DNA of 64,000 nucleotides from Jiella avicenniae (GTDB taxonomy: Bacteria > Pseudomonadota > Alphaproteobacteria > Rhizobiales > Rhizobiaceae). The position numbers and the translations under genes were made by a program. The notes under the pieces are model-generated. The model was not told the origin of the DNA, ran no database searches, and worked only from the letters and a program-made list of their open reading frames with translations. Location: contig NZ_JAJUWU010000004.1 in assembly GCF_021390325.1 (NCBI RefSeq), positions 310,001-374,000 on the forward strand, read 5' to 3'. Each line of letters begins with the position of its first letter. Within the stretch, counting starts at the first letter, position 1. Positions 25,543-32,880 of this stretch are shown in pieces.

Positions 25543-27099
25543 TCAGGAGTGTTGGGCGTCGTTGCCCGAAGGCGCGGTCTTTTCCGCCTCGAAGTCGCCG
25601 GAAACGAGCATGCGGCGCAGCAGCTTTCCGACCGGCGATTTCGGGATCTGGTCGACGAACACGTAAGCGCGCGGGCGACGGAAATTGGCGAGACCGGAGG
25701 TCTTGCAATGGGCGTCGAGATCGGCCTCGGCGACGAGCCGAGAGCGCTTGACGAAGGCGGTGACCACCTTGCCCCAGCGCTCGTCGGGAAGCCCGACGAC
25801 GGCCACTTCCTCCACGGCCGGATGGAGCGACAGGCAGCTCTCCACTTCGACCGGCGAGACGTTTTCCCCGCCGGTGATGATCATGTCGTCGGCACGGCCG
25901 GTGACGAAGAGATCGCCGTCCTCGTCGAAATAGCCGGTGTCGCCGGTGAAGTACCAGCCGTCCCGGAGCGACTTGGCGGTGGCTTCCGGGCGCTTCCAAT
26001 AGCCCTCGAACGCCTCGTCACCTTTCAGCGACGCGACGATCTCGCCCTCTTCGCCGGGCTTTGCACGGGTCTCGGCGTCATTGGCGCCGAGCGGCACCAC
26101 GCGGATCATCTGGTTGAGGCCGGAGCGTCCCGCAGAACCCGGCTTCAGCGGCGCCTTCTGGTCGATCGTGCAGGTATAGACCTCCGACGAGCCGTAGTGA
26201 TTGACGAAGAGCTCCGGCTGGAACGCCTCGTTCAGCTTCTTCATCAGCCCGTCGGTCATCGAGGCGCCGGCAAAGCCGAGCTTCGTCACCGAGGCGACGC
26301 GCTCCTTCGAGAAGGCCTTGTGATGCAGGATGTCGTGATAGAGCGTCGGCACGAGATAGAGGTTGGTGACCTTCTTCGTCTCGATCGCCCTCAGCGCGCC
26401 CTCGACATCGAAGCGCCGCAGGCAGACGAAGGCGCCCCCGATCAGCGAGGTGGCGAGCAGCGAGCGGACGCCCATCGTGTGATAGAGCGGCATGACGCCG
26501 AGCGTGCGCTCGCCATGCCGGTAGAGGTTCTGGGCGACATGGGCGATGGCGGCGGCGCGCTCGGCCCGGTGGCGGCGCGGCACGCCCTTCGGCCGTGACG
26601 TCGTGCCGGAGGTGTAGAGCATCAGCGACCAGTCGTCGGCCGAGGCTTGCGGGGTCGCGTCGGCGGCCTTGGCGGCCAGCATGTCGTTCAGGGAATGAGC
26701 GCCGCCTTCAGCGTCGCCCGCGATCACGCGCGGAAGGTTCTGCGCTTTTCCAGACTCTGCCACGGCCTCGGCGGAGACATCCTGATAGAACAGCGCCTTG
26801 GCCTCCGAGTCCGCCAGCGCGTAGTCGATCTCGTCGGGTTTCGCCCGCCAGTTGATCGGCGTGATGACGATGCCGGCGAGCTGGCAGGCCCAATGGAGGG
26901 AGGCGTTCTCCCAGCGGTTCTGCATGACGGTCACGACGTGGTCGCCTTGCTTCAGACCCATCGCATCGAGGCCGTCGACGAGGGCCGAGATCTTTGCGAA
27001 CCATTCGCCATAGGTGAGGTCCAGATCGCCGTCGGAGATCGCCAGCGCGTTCGGATCGCGCTCGACGCTGGCGAGAAGGCTGGTGCCGAGATCAAGCAT
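25543..27099 (-). CDS. hmfD: Acyl/aryl-CoA ligase, probable 2-furoate-CoA ligase (HmfD-like)
   Basis: A 518-residue AMP-forming ligase. The P-loop motif LMLYTSGTTSRPKGVP, the NHYGSSEVYT motif, the adenylate-binding GWYFTGDTGYFDEDGD segment, the hinge GRADDMIITGGENVSP and the C-terminal catalytic lysine region PKSPVGKLLRR are present. It resembles chlorobenzoate- and furoate-CoA ligases. The ATG at 27099 follows AAGGAGGAG and overlaps the iron-sulfur subunit gene by 8 bp. It should activate the acid with ATP and CoA so that the molybdenum enzyme can hydroxylate the ring. Confidence 0.83.
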   Translation of the reverse strand: MLDLGTSLLASVERDPNALAISDGDLDLTYGEWFAKISALVDGLDAMGLKQGDHVVTVMQNRWENASLHWACQLAGIVITPINWRAKPDEIDYALADSEAKALFYQDVSAEAVAESGKAQNLPRVIAGDAEGGAHSLNDMLAAKAADATPQASADDWSLMLYTSGTTSRPKGVPRRHRAERAAAIAHVAQNLYRHGERTLGVMPLYHTMGVRSLLATSLIGGAFVCLRRFDVEGALRAIETKKVTNLYLVPTLYHDILHHKAFSKERVASVTKLGFAGASMTDGLMKKLNEAFQPELFVNHYGSSEVYTCTIDQKAPLKPGSAGRSGLNQMIRVVPLGANDAETRAKPGEEGEIVASLKGDEAFEGYWKRPEATAKSLRDGWYFTGDTGYFDEDGDLFVTGRADDMIITGGENVSPVEVESCLSLHPAVEEVAVVGLPDERWGKVVTAFVKRSRLVAEADLDAHCKTSGLANFRRPRAYVFVDQIPKSPVGKLLRRMLVSGDFEAEKTAPSGNDAQHS

Positions 27100-27604
27100 T
27101 TTCGGGGGTCTCCTCCTTCATGCGTGCTTGCGCCGCGAGCGCCGCCTTGACGATCGGCGCGTAGCCGGTGCACCGGCAGAGATGGCCGGACAGATGTTCG
27201 CGGATCGCCTCCTCCGAGGCGTCGGGCTCGCGCGTCAGCAGCGCGTCGAGGCTCATCAGGATGCCGGCGGTGCAGAAGCCGCATTGGAGCGCGAAGTGCT
27301 CGCGAAACGCCGCCTGAAGGGGCGACAGCTCGCCGGCGGCGGGCTCCAGCCCCTCGACCGTGCGGATGTCCGCGCCCTCGGCCTGGGCCGCCAGCATCAG
27401 GCAGGCGCGCACCGGCTCGCCGTCGAGCTGCACCGTGCACGCCCCGCAGACACCGTGCTCGCAGCCGACATGGGTGCCGGTCGCGCCGACGACATGGCGC
27501 AGGACGTCGGTCAGGAGCATCCGCCCCTCGGCCTCGGCCGTGACCTCGCGCCCGTTCAGGCGGAAGGTGATCGCATGCCGCCTCTCGCGGTTCAGCTTCG
27601 GCAT
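27092..27604 (-). CDS. hmfC: 2Fe-2S subunit of molybdenum hydroxylase (furoyl-CoA dehydrogenase small subunit)
   Basis: A 170-residue iron-sulfur protein. The N-terminal plant-ferredoxin-type cluster has C48, C53, C56 and C68 (CEHGVCGAC...C). The C-terminal helical cluster has C108, C111, C143 and C145 (CGFC...CRC). Both 2Fe-2S sites of the xanthine dehydrogenase family are therefore complete. It passes electrons from the molybdenum subunit to the FAD subunit. GGAGG precedes the ATG at 27604. It overlaps the genes on both sides by 8-13 bp. Confidence 0.92.
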   Translation of the reverse strand: MPKLNRERRHAITFRLNGREVTAEAEGRMLLTDVLRHVVGATGTHVGCEHGVCGACTVQLDGEPVRACLMLAAQAEGADIRTVEGLEPAAGELSPLQAAFREHFALQCGFCTAGILMSLDALLTREPDASEEAIREHLSGHLCRCTGYAPIVKAALAAQARMKEETPENA

Positions 27605-28422
27605 TGTATGGCCTCCTCGACGGTCCGGCGCCCGAGCTTGCGGACGAGGTCGCGGCGATAGCGGGCGCTGGCGTGCAGGTCGTCGCGGGCGTTCAGCGCC
27701 CAGGCGAATTCGTTGAGTGCGTCGTCGAAACCGTCATCGGACGGGGAGGGGAGTTCGGTCACCTGGGGCGTATCGGCGACGCCGCCGATGGCGAGGCGGT
27801 TCCTGCCGTCCGGCCTAGCGATCGCGGCGCAGGCGACGATGGCGAAATCCCCATGCCGCCGCGCGACCTCGTGAAAGGCGGTGCCGGTTCCCATGGCGTG
27901 AACGGGAAAGGAGACGGCTTCGATCATCTCGCCGGGCGCGACCGCCGTTGCCATCATGCCCATGAAGAAATCGCTCGCCGGAAGAACCCGCGCCTTTCGG
28001 CGGCTCCTGAGATGCACTCGGCCTTGCAGCGCCAAAAGCGCCAGCGGCAGTTCGGCGCTCGGATCGGCATGGGCGAGCGAGCCGCAGATCGTGCCCCGCG
28101 CCCGGGTCTGGGCATGACCGACCCAGGGCATCATCGCATTCACAAGAGGCAGAAGCTTTGCCAGCGGCGCCCAGCGTTCGAGCTCGACCTGACGCACGCC
28201 GGCGCCGATGACGATCGATCCCTTGCGCTCCTCGATCCGCTTCAGCTCGGCGAGCCGGGTGATGTCGACCAGCACAGAAGGCCGCGCGAGGCGCATGTTG
28301 AGCATCGGCACGAGCGACTGGCCGCCGGCGATCACCCGGGCCTCGTCGCCCGCTTGAGAGAGCGCGTCGAGCGCCTCGTCCAGGGTTTCGGCGCGCACAT
28401 AGTCGAACGGAGCCGGCTTCAT
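27592..28422 (-). CDS. hmfB: FAD-binding subunit of molybdenum hydroxylase (furoyl-CoA dehydrogenase medium subunit)
   Basis: A 276-residue CoxM/XdhB-type protein from the ATG at 28422, which overlaps the large-subunit stop as ATGA. The FAD motifs VIAGGQSLVPMLNMRL and TICGSLAHADPSAELP are present. Only three cysteines occur in the whole chain and there is no four-cysteine 4Fe-4S loop. That argues against 4-hydroxybenzoyl-CoA reductase (HcrB) and for an oxidative enzyme such as furoyl-CoA dehydrogenase. Confidence 0.9.
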   Translation of the reverse strand: MKPAPFDYVRAETLDEALDALSQAGDEARVIAGGQSLVPMLNMRLARPSVLVDITRLAELKRIEERKGSIVIGAGVRQVELERWAPLAKLLPLVNAMMPWVGHAQTRARGTICGSLAHADPSAELPLALLALQGRVHLRSRRKARVLPASDFFMGMMATAVAPGEMIEAVSFPVHAMGTGTAFHEVARRHGDFAIVACAAIARPDGRNRLAIGGVADTPQVTELPSPSDDGFDDALNEFAWALNARDDLHASARYRRDLVRKLGRRTVEEAIQCRS

Positions 28423-31400
28423 CGGCCACCCCCGATCAGGTCCTTGATCCGTCCGAACCACCCAACTCCCGGCACTTTGCCCCCTCCGGCATGGTTGGCG
28501 AGCGCCTTGAAGAACTGGCCGATCACCACGCGTGCCGCCCCATCGAGCAGCCGCCCGCCGACCGAGGCGACCTTGCCGCCGATCGCGGCCTCGTAGGAAT
28601 AGGCGATCCGGGTCCTGCCGCTTCCCAGATCCTCGAGCGTGATCCGCCCCGAGCCTTCGCCGAAGCCGAGCGCCCCGACCGTCCTGCCGGTGAGCGTGAC
28701 GGCGTTCGGCTCGTCGAGATCGGAAAGCGCGATGTCTGCCTTGTAACGGCCCTTCACCGGGCCGACGCCCAGCGTCACGTCCGCCTTGAACTGGGTTTCC
28801 GACACCTTCTCGACGCCGTGGGAGCCCGGAATGATCGCATCGAGCGTCGCCGGGTCGAGCAGCATGCGCCACACGTCTTCCCGCGACGCCGCGACATCCG
28901 CCGCGCCTTCACCGGTCAGCTTGCGCTGGCCGCCGGGTGACAATTCCTCCGCAGGCTTCGGCGTCATCTTCGGCTGCGGTTCCTCGCTCTCATCGAGACG
29001 AGCGAGCAGGCCGGCGATGCTGCTCGGCGACAGCGGCAGGGTCAGATCGTCGGCGCCGATGGCGTCGGCGACGGCATTGGCGATGCAGACGGGCGTCGAC
29101 ATGCAATTGCCCTCGCCCACGCCCTTGGCGCCGAGCGGTGTGAAGGGCGACGGGCTCTCATGATGGAGGATCACCGGCTCCGGCACCTCCATCACGGTCG
29201 GGATCAGATAGTCGGCAAGCGTGCCCGACTGGAAGCTGCCATCGGCACCGTAGGCGTATTCCTCCAGCAGTGCGGCCCCCAGCGCATGGGCGAACCCGCC
29301 GCGCACCTGGCCCTCGACCATCGCCGGATGCAGGATCGTGCCGCAGTCGTGCATCGTCACGTAGCGGTCGATCCGGGTCTCGCCGGTCGCGGGGTCGATC
29401 TCCACCCCGCAGAAATCGAAGATGAAGCCGTGGCAGAGCGAAGAGTTCACCTCATCCTCGCGGGTCGGCGCCTGGAGTTCGTCCGGCGTCCAGAACACCG
29501 TCTCGCGGATCGTCTGGTCGACCGAGCCGGGCAGCGTGCCGGGCGCCCAATGGGCCGCCGCCGCCACGCGGGCAAAGGAGACGGAGTTGTCCGGATTGGT
29601 GCGCGACAAGGCACGGCCCTTGGCGAAGTCGACGTCGTCGGTCTTGACGTTCAACTGAGCGGCGGCGATCTCGGCGAGCTTCACGCGCAGCCGGTCGGCT
29701 GCAAGCTTCGCTGCTCCCGCAACGGCCGGTGCGAAGCGGCTCGAATAATTGCCCGACGCGATCGACCAGGCGTCGCGGGACGTATCTACATCGGCGAGGA
29801 CGGAGATCGTCTTCGGATCGAGGCCGAGAGCGTCGGCGACGACCTGCGACAGCACCGTGCGATGGCCCTGGCCCTGGGGCACCGAGGCGACCTTGACCGA
29901 GACCGCGCCGAGCGGATCGATGGCGACGGTCGCGGTCGCCTGCGCGCCGTTCTTCGGACCGGCCTTTTCGCGCTGCTCGGGCGACAGGACCGTGGTGATG
30001 TAGCCCATATTGGAGACGGAGGGCTCGACCACGGCGGCCATGCCGATACCGTAGAGCCGGCCTTCGGCGCGCGCCGCATCCCGCCTCTGCTTCAACTCGT
30101 CGAGCCCGCCCTCTTCGACCGCCCGGTCGAGCGCCGTTTGGTAGTCCCCGGAGTCGAGCAGCGCGCCGCTTATGGTGCGATAGGGAAAGGCGTCGGCGGG
30201 GACGAGATTGCGCCGGATGACGGCGAGCGGATCGAGGCCGAGATCCCTGGCGACCCGCTGCATCAGCCGTTCGAGCGCGAAATAGATTTGCGGGCCGCCG
30301 AAGCCGCGATTGAGCCCGGTCGGCGTCTTGTTGGTGAGGACCACGCGGTTGCGGATCGACAGATTCTCGATCGCGTAGGCGCCGGTCATGTTGCCATGCA
30401 TGCGATAGAGCGTCGCCGGCTCGGGCGCGCGCAGATGCGCGCCGCAATCCTCGATCTGGTCCCAGGCAAGCGCGGTGATCCGCCCATCCGGTTCGACGGC
30501 CGCTTCCAGCGTCGTCACCCGGTTCGTTGCCGAGACGGAGGCGGCGAGATGTTCGAGCCGATCCTCGATCCACTTGACCGGGCGACCGGCGATCCGCGCT
30601 GCCACCCCCATCAGGATCATGTAGGGAAAGACGCCCTGCTTGATGCCGTAGCTGCCGCCGGAAGACGGCGGCGTCTTCAGCCGCATCCGGTTGCCGGGCA
30701 CGTTCAGTGCGCGGGCGACCACCGCATGGATCGAGAACGGACCCTGGAAATTGGCGAGGATGTCATAGGCGTCCTCGCCCGGATCATAGCTCGCGACGAC
30801 GCCGTAGGTTTCGATCGGCGTGCAGGAATTGCGCGGATAGGTGACCTCGACTTTCACCCGCCGCGGGGCCGAGGCGAAGGCCGCATCCGGATCGCCGTAG
30901 GAGAAGGAGCGCTCGTTGATCAGGTTCGAGCCGAGCGACGGATGCAGAACCAGCGCGTCGCTCTTCAGCGCCGCAACCGGTTCCACAGCCGCCGGGAGAA
31001 CTTCATAATCGACCGCGACCTTTTCGGCCGCGTCCTCGGCGAGATAGCGGTTCGCCGCGACGACGATCGCCACCGGCTCGCCGACATAGCGCACCCGGTC
31101 CGTCGCGACCGGCCAGCATTCGACGTCGGCCTTGACGCCGACGGTCATCGAGCGCGTCAGGCGCATGACGTCCTCGCCGGTGACGACGGCGGCAACGCCC
31201 TTGGCGTTCAGGGCCTCGGTCACGTCGATCGATCGGATCACCGCATGGCCATGGGGCGAGCGCACGATCGCGGCTTCGAGGGTGCCGGTCCGCGTCGCGA
31301 GATCGTCGATGAATTGTCCCCGGCCGGTCACCAGCGCGGCATCCTCGACACGCGCGAGCGAACGTCCGACCCAGCGGTCGGCGGTCGGATTGATCGTCAT
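28419..31400 (-). CDS. hmfA: Molybdopterin large subunit of furoyl-CoA dehydrogenase fused to a CoxG domain
   Basis: A 993-residue protein. Residues 1 to about 790 are a xanthine dehydrogenase-type molybdenum subunit: N-terminal RVEDAALVTGRGQFIDD, PPSSGGSYGIKQ, LNRGFGGPQ, PQGQGHRT, and the catalytic glutamate E763 in GVGEGN. After a short linker, about residues 828-993 form a separate CoxG/SRPBCC-like domain (GEGAADVAASREDVWRMLLD, later IIPGSHGVEKV). CoxG is normally a separate membrane-associated protein of CO dehydrogenase clusters. The ATG at 31400 follows GGGAGGCTCA. In context it hydroxylates furoyl-CoA at C5. Other heteroaromatic-CoA substrates are possible. Confidence 0.85.
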   Translation of the reverse strand: MTINPTADRWVGRSLARVEDAALVTGRGQFIDDLATRTGTLEAAIVRSPHGHAVIRSIDVTEALNAKGVAAVVTGEDVMRLTRSMTVGVKADVECWPVATDRVRYVGEPVAIVVAANRYLAEDAAEKVAVDYEVLPAAVEPVAALKSDALVLHPSLGSNLINERSFSYGDPDAAFASAPRRVKVEVTYPRNSCTPIETYGVVASYDPGEDAYDILANFQGPFSIHAVVARALNVPGNRMRLKTPPSSGGSYGIKQGVFPYMILMGVAARIAGRPVKWIEDRLEHLAASVSATNRVTTLEAAVEPDGRITALAWDQIEDCGAHLRAPEPATLYRMHGNMTGAYAIENLSIRNRVVLTNKTPTGLNRGFGGPQIYFALERLMQRVARDLGLDPLAVIRRNLVPADAFPYRTISGALLDSGDYQTALDRAVEEGGLDELKQRRDAARAEGRLYGIGMAAVVEPSVSNMGYITTVLSPEQREKAGPKNGAQATATVAIDPLGAVSVKVASVPQGQGHRTVLSQVVADALGLDPKTISVLADVDTSRDAWSIASGNYSSRFAPAVAGAAKLAADRLRVKLAEIAAAQLNVKTDDVDFAKGRALSRTNPDNSVSFARVAAAAHWAPGTLPGSVDQTIRETVFWTPDELQAPTREDEVNSSLCHGFIFDFCGVEIDPATGETRIDRYVTMHDCGTILHPAMVEGQVRGGFAHALGAALLEEYAYGADGSFQSGTLADYLIPTVMEVPEPVILHHESPSPFTPLGAKGVGEGNCMSTPVCIANAVADAIGADDLTLPLSPSSIAGLLARLDESEEPQPKMTPKPAEELSPGGQRKLTGEGAADVAASREDVWRMLLDPATLDAIIPGSHGVEKVSETQFKADVTLGVGPVKGRYKADIALSDLDEPNAVTLTGRTVGALGFGEGSGRITLEDLGSGRTRIAYSYEAAIGGKVASVGGRLLDGAARVVIGQFFKALANHAGGGKVPGVGWFGRIKDLIGGGR

Positions 31401-31470
31401 TGAGCCTCCCTGACGCCGCATTGGGCGCCGTTTGCGGGAGATTAGACGCGCACGCTCATGGCCGGCGATC

Positions 31471-31500
31471 CCGAGGAGTCGCGCGGCTTACCGAGGAGTC
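31471..31500. promoter_or_regulatory. Direct repeat with 20-bp period, candidate AraC operator of the furoyl-CoA operon
   Basis: The decamer CCGAGGAGTC occurs twice without mismatch, at 31471-31480 and 31491-31500, with 10 bp between copies, so the period is 20 bp. It lies immediately after the araC stop and 71-100 bp upstream of the large-subunit start. AraC-family activators bind direct half-sites about two helical turns apart at such a distance from their promoter. The role is inferred from spacing and place. Confidence 0.55.
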
Positions 31501-32352
31501 TCAAAATCGGTCGCGGGTGAGGGCGGAGACCGTCCGGAACGTGGTCGGCGACGAGCCGACGTGATCGTGGAAGAATCGCGAGAAATGCGCCGGCGCCGAG
31601 AATCCGAGGCCGTCGGAAACGGTGGCGAAGGATGCGGTCCCTTCCGCCACCGCCGCGACGGCCCGCTCCATACGCACGACGTTCAGATAGATGCGGGGGC
31701 TGACGTTCAGCGAGGCCTCGAACAGGCGAAAGAAATGCGCCCGCGACAGGCCGACGTCGCTGGCGAGCCTGTCGATGTCGGTGACTGCGCCGGGGTCGGC
31801 CCGCATCGTCTTCGTTGCCTTGCGGATACGATGATCGACGGCCGAAGCGGCTGCAAGCCGGAGCGAGGCCGGCGTATCGCGCCAGGCGGCGAAGCGTTCG
31901 ATCACCGCGATCATCAACCCGGCCAGGAGCCGCTCGTGCTCAGCCTCGTTGCCCGGATCGCGGACCATCGCCTCGGCGAGTATCCGCGAAAGCGATCGAA
32001 TCCGCGGGTTCGTCGCGCCGACGGGATCGGGAAAGAAATCCGGCGCGCCGCTCGCCTTCCAGTTCGGTCGGAACTCGCCGAGCCAGCTCGGCTCGATGTA
32101 AAGCGCCAGGATGACGGTCGCCGGCTGCCCTTCGAAATGGGCATAGGCGTGGGGCTCCCAGGCATTGATCAGAACGGCGCTCTCATCGGTCAGCGGCACG
32201 ACGCGCTCGGCGACGGAAAACTGCGTGTCGGCCCCCTCGACCTTCAGGAGCACATGGCAATGGGGATGGGCGTGGCGCACGAGCGGGCGATCCATGTCGA
32301 GCAGCGCGACACGGCCGAAGCTTCCTCTCGCAAGTCGCAGCGCATTCGACAT
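31501..32352 (-). CDS. AraC-family transcriptional regulator
   Basis: A 283-residue regulator. The N-terminal half is a cupin-like sensing domain (VRHAHPHCHVLLKVEG, then INAWEPHAYAHF). The C-terminal 100 residues contain the two helix-turn-helix motifs (IDRLASDVGLSRAHFFRLFE and FATVSDGLGFSAPAHFSRFF). It is upstream of, and in line with, the molybdenum hydroxylase operon, with 100 bp between. It is the obvious candidate activator of that operon in response to 2-furoate or furoyl-CoA, by inference from position. Confidence 0.93.
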   Translation of the reverse strand: MSNALRLARGSFGRVALLDMDRPLVRHAHPHCHVLLKVEGADTQFSVAERVVPLTDESAVLINAWEPHAYAHFEGQPATVILALYIEPSWLGEFRPNWKASGAPDFFPDPVGATNPRIRSLSRILAEAMVRDPGNEAEHERLLAGLMIAVIERFAAWRDTPASLRLAAASAVDHRIRKATKTMRADPGAVTDIDRLASDVGLSRAHFFRLFEASLNVSPRIYLNVVRMERAVAAVAEGTASFATVSDGLGFSAPAHFSRFFHDHVGSSPTTFRTVSALTRDRF

Positions 32353-32567
32353 TCGCCATCGATATCACAGCCTTGGTGCGAAAGCATTATGGATGGTGGG
32401 CCGACGGAACACCGGAGCTTGGGAACGAGCCGAGACGAATCGTCCCGTCACGCCGCTTTCCGCCGCAGGGCCCGTCCCCACCATGGGCATCGCGCCTCGC
32501 GCGAAGCCTACCCCGCCAGCGGCAAGTGATCGATCGTCCGGGAAATCGGGAAGCATTGCCAGAAGAA

Positions 32568-32643
32568 TGGTACGCCCAACGGGACTCGAACCCGTGTTTC
32601 CGCCGTGAAAGGGCGGCGTCCTAGACCGCTAGACGATGGGCGC
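32568..32643 (-). tRNA. tRNA-Glu (anticodon UUC)
   Basis: The minus strand folds as a cloverleaf: acceptor GCGCCCA pairs with TGGGCGT (first pair G-U, common for tRNA-Glu), D-arm TCGTCTAGCGGTCTAGGA, anticodon loop CTTTCAC with anticodon TTC in a CCGCC/GGCGG stem, and T-arm ACGGGTTCGAGTCCCGT. The 3' CCA is encoded (32568-32570). It reads GAA and GAG codons. Confidence 0.95.
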
Positions 32644-32653
32644 GGCGAGGGGC

Positions 32654-32682
32654 TGTATACGGATGATTTCGGCGCTTCGCAA
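32654..32682 (-). promoter_or_regulatory. Promoter of the tRNA-Glu gene
   Basis: On the minus strand TTGCGA (32677-32682) and TATACA (32654-32659) are separated by exactly 17 bp. The -10 box ends 10 bp before the tRNA 5' end, so the leader would be only a few bases. This is a close match to the housekeeping sigma-70 consensus. Confidence 0.65.
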
Positions 32683-32880
32683 GCGACCCCGGCGGATTTT
32701 CCCCGGCCGGGGTCCGACCGCCCAACCGAGGCTCGGCTCGATCGCCATCCGGCCGGCGCGAGCGTCGGTTCCGGCCGAGGATTTGCCGGCGCTGCAGCGG
32801 GACGGCGAGATCGATCGGCGTCCGGGCGCGCCACCCTCGGGGCTGCCCGTCACCGGACGTTCTCCGCCCCGGCGCGCCGG

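Noticed and set aside
27092-31400. Reading the Mo-hydroxylase operon as 4-hydroxybenzoyl-CoA reductase or CO dehydrogenase.
   Set aside because: The FAD subunit lacks the 4Fe-4S cysteines of HcrB, the large subunit has no CoxL-type active-site signature that I can see, and the adjacent ligase and crotonase-fold hydrolase fit furoyl-CoA chemistry better. It remains a secondary possibility.
29160-31403. A 747-codon plus-strand frame opposite the Mo large subunit.
   Set aside because: Composition (Arg/Asp/Gly/His) and exact overlap with the real gene mark it as a shadow.
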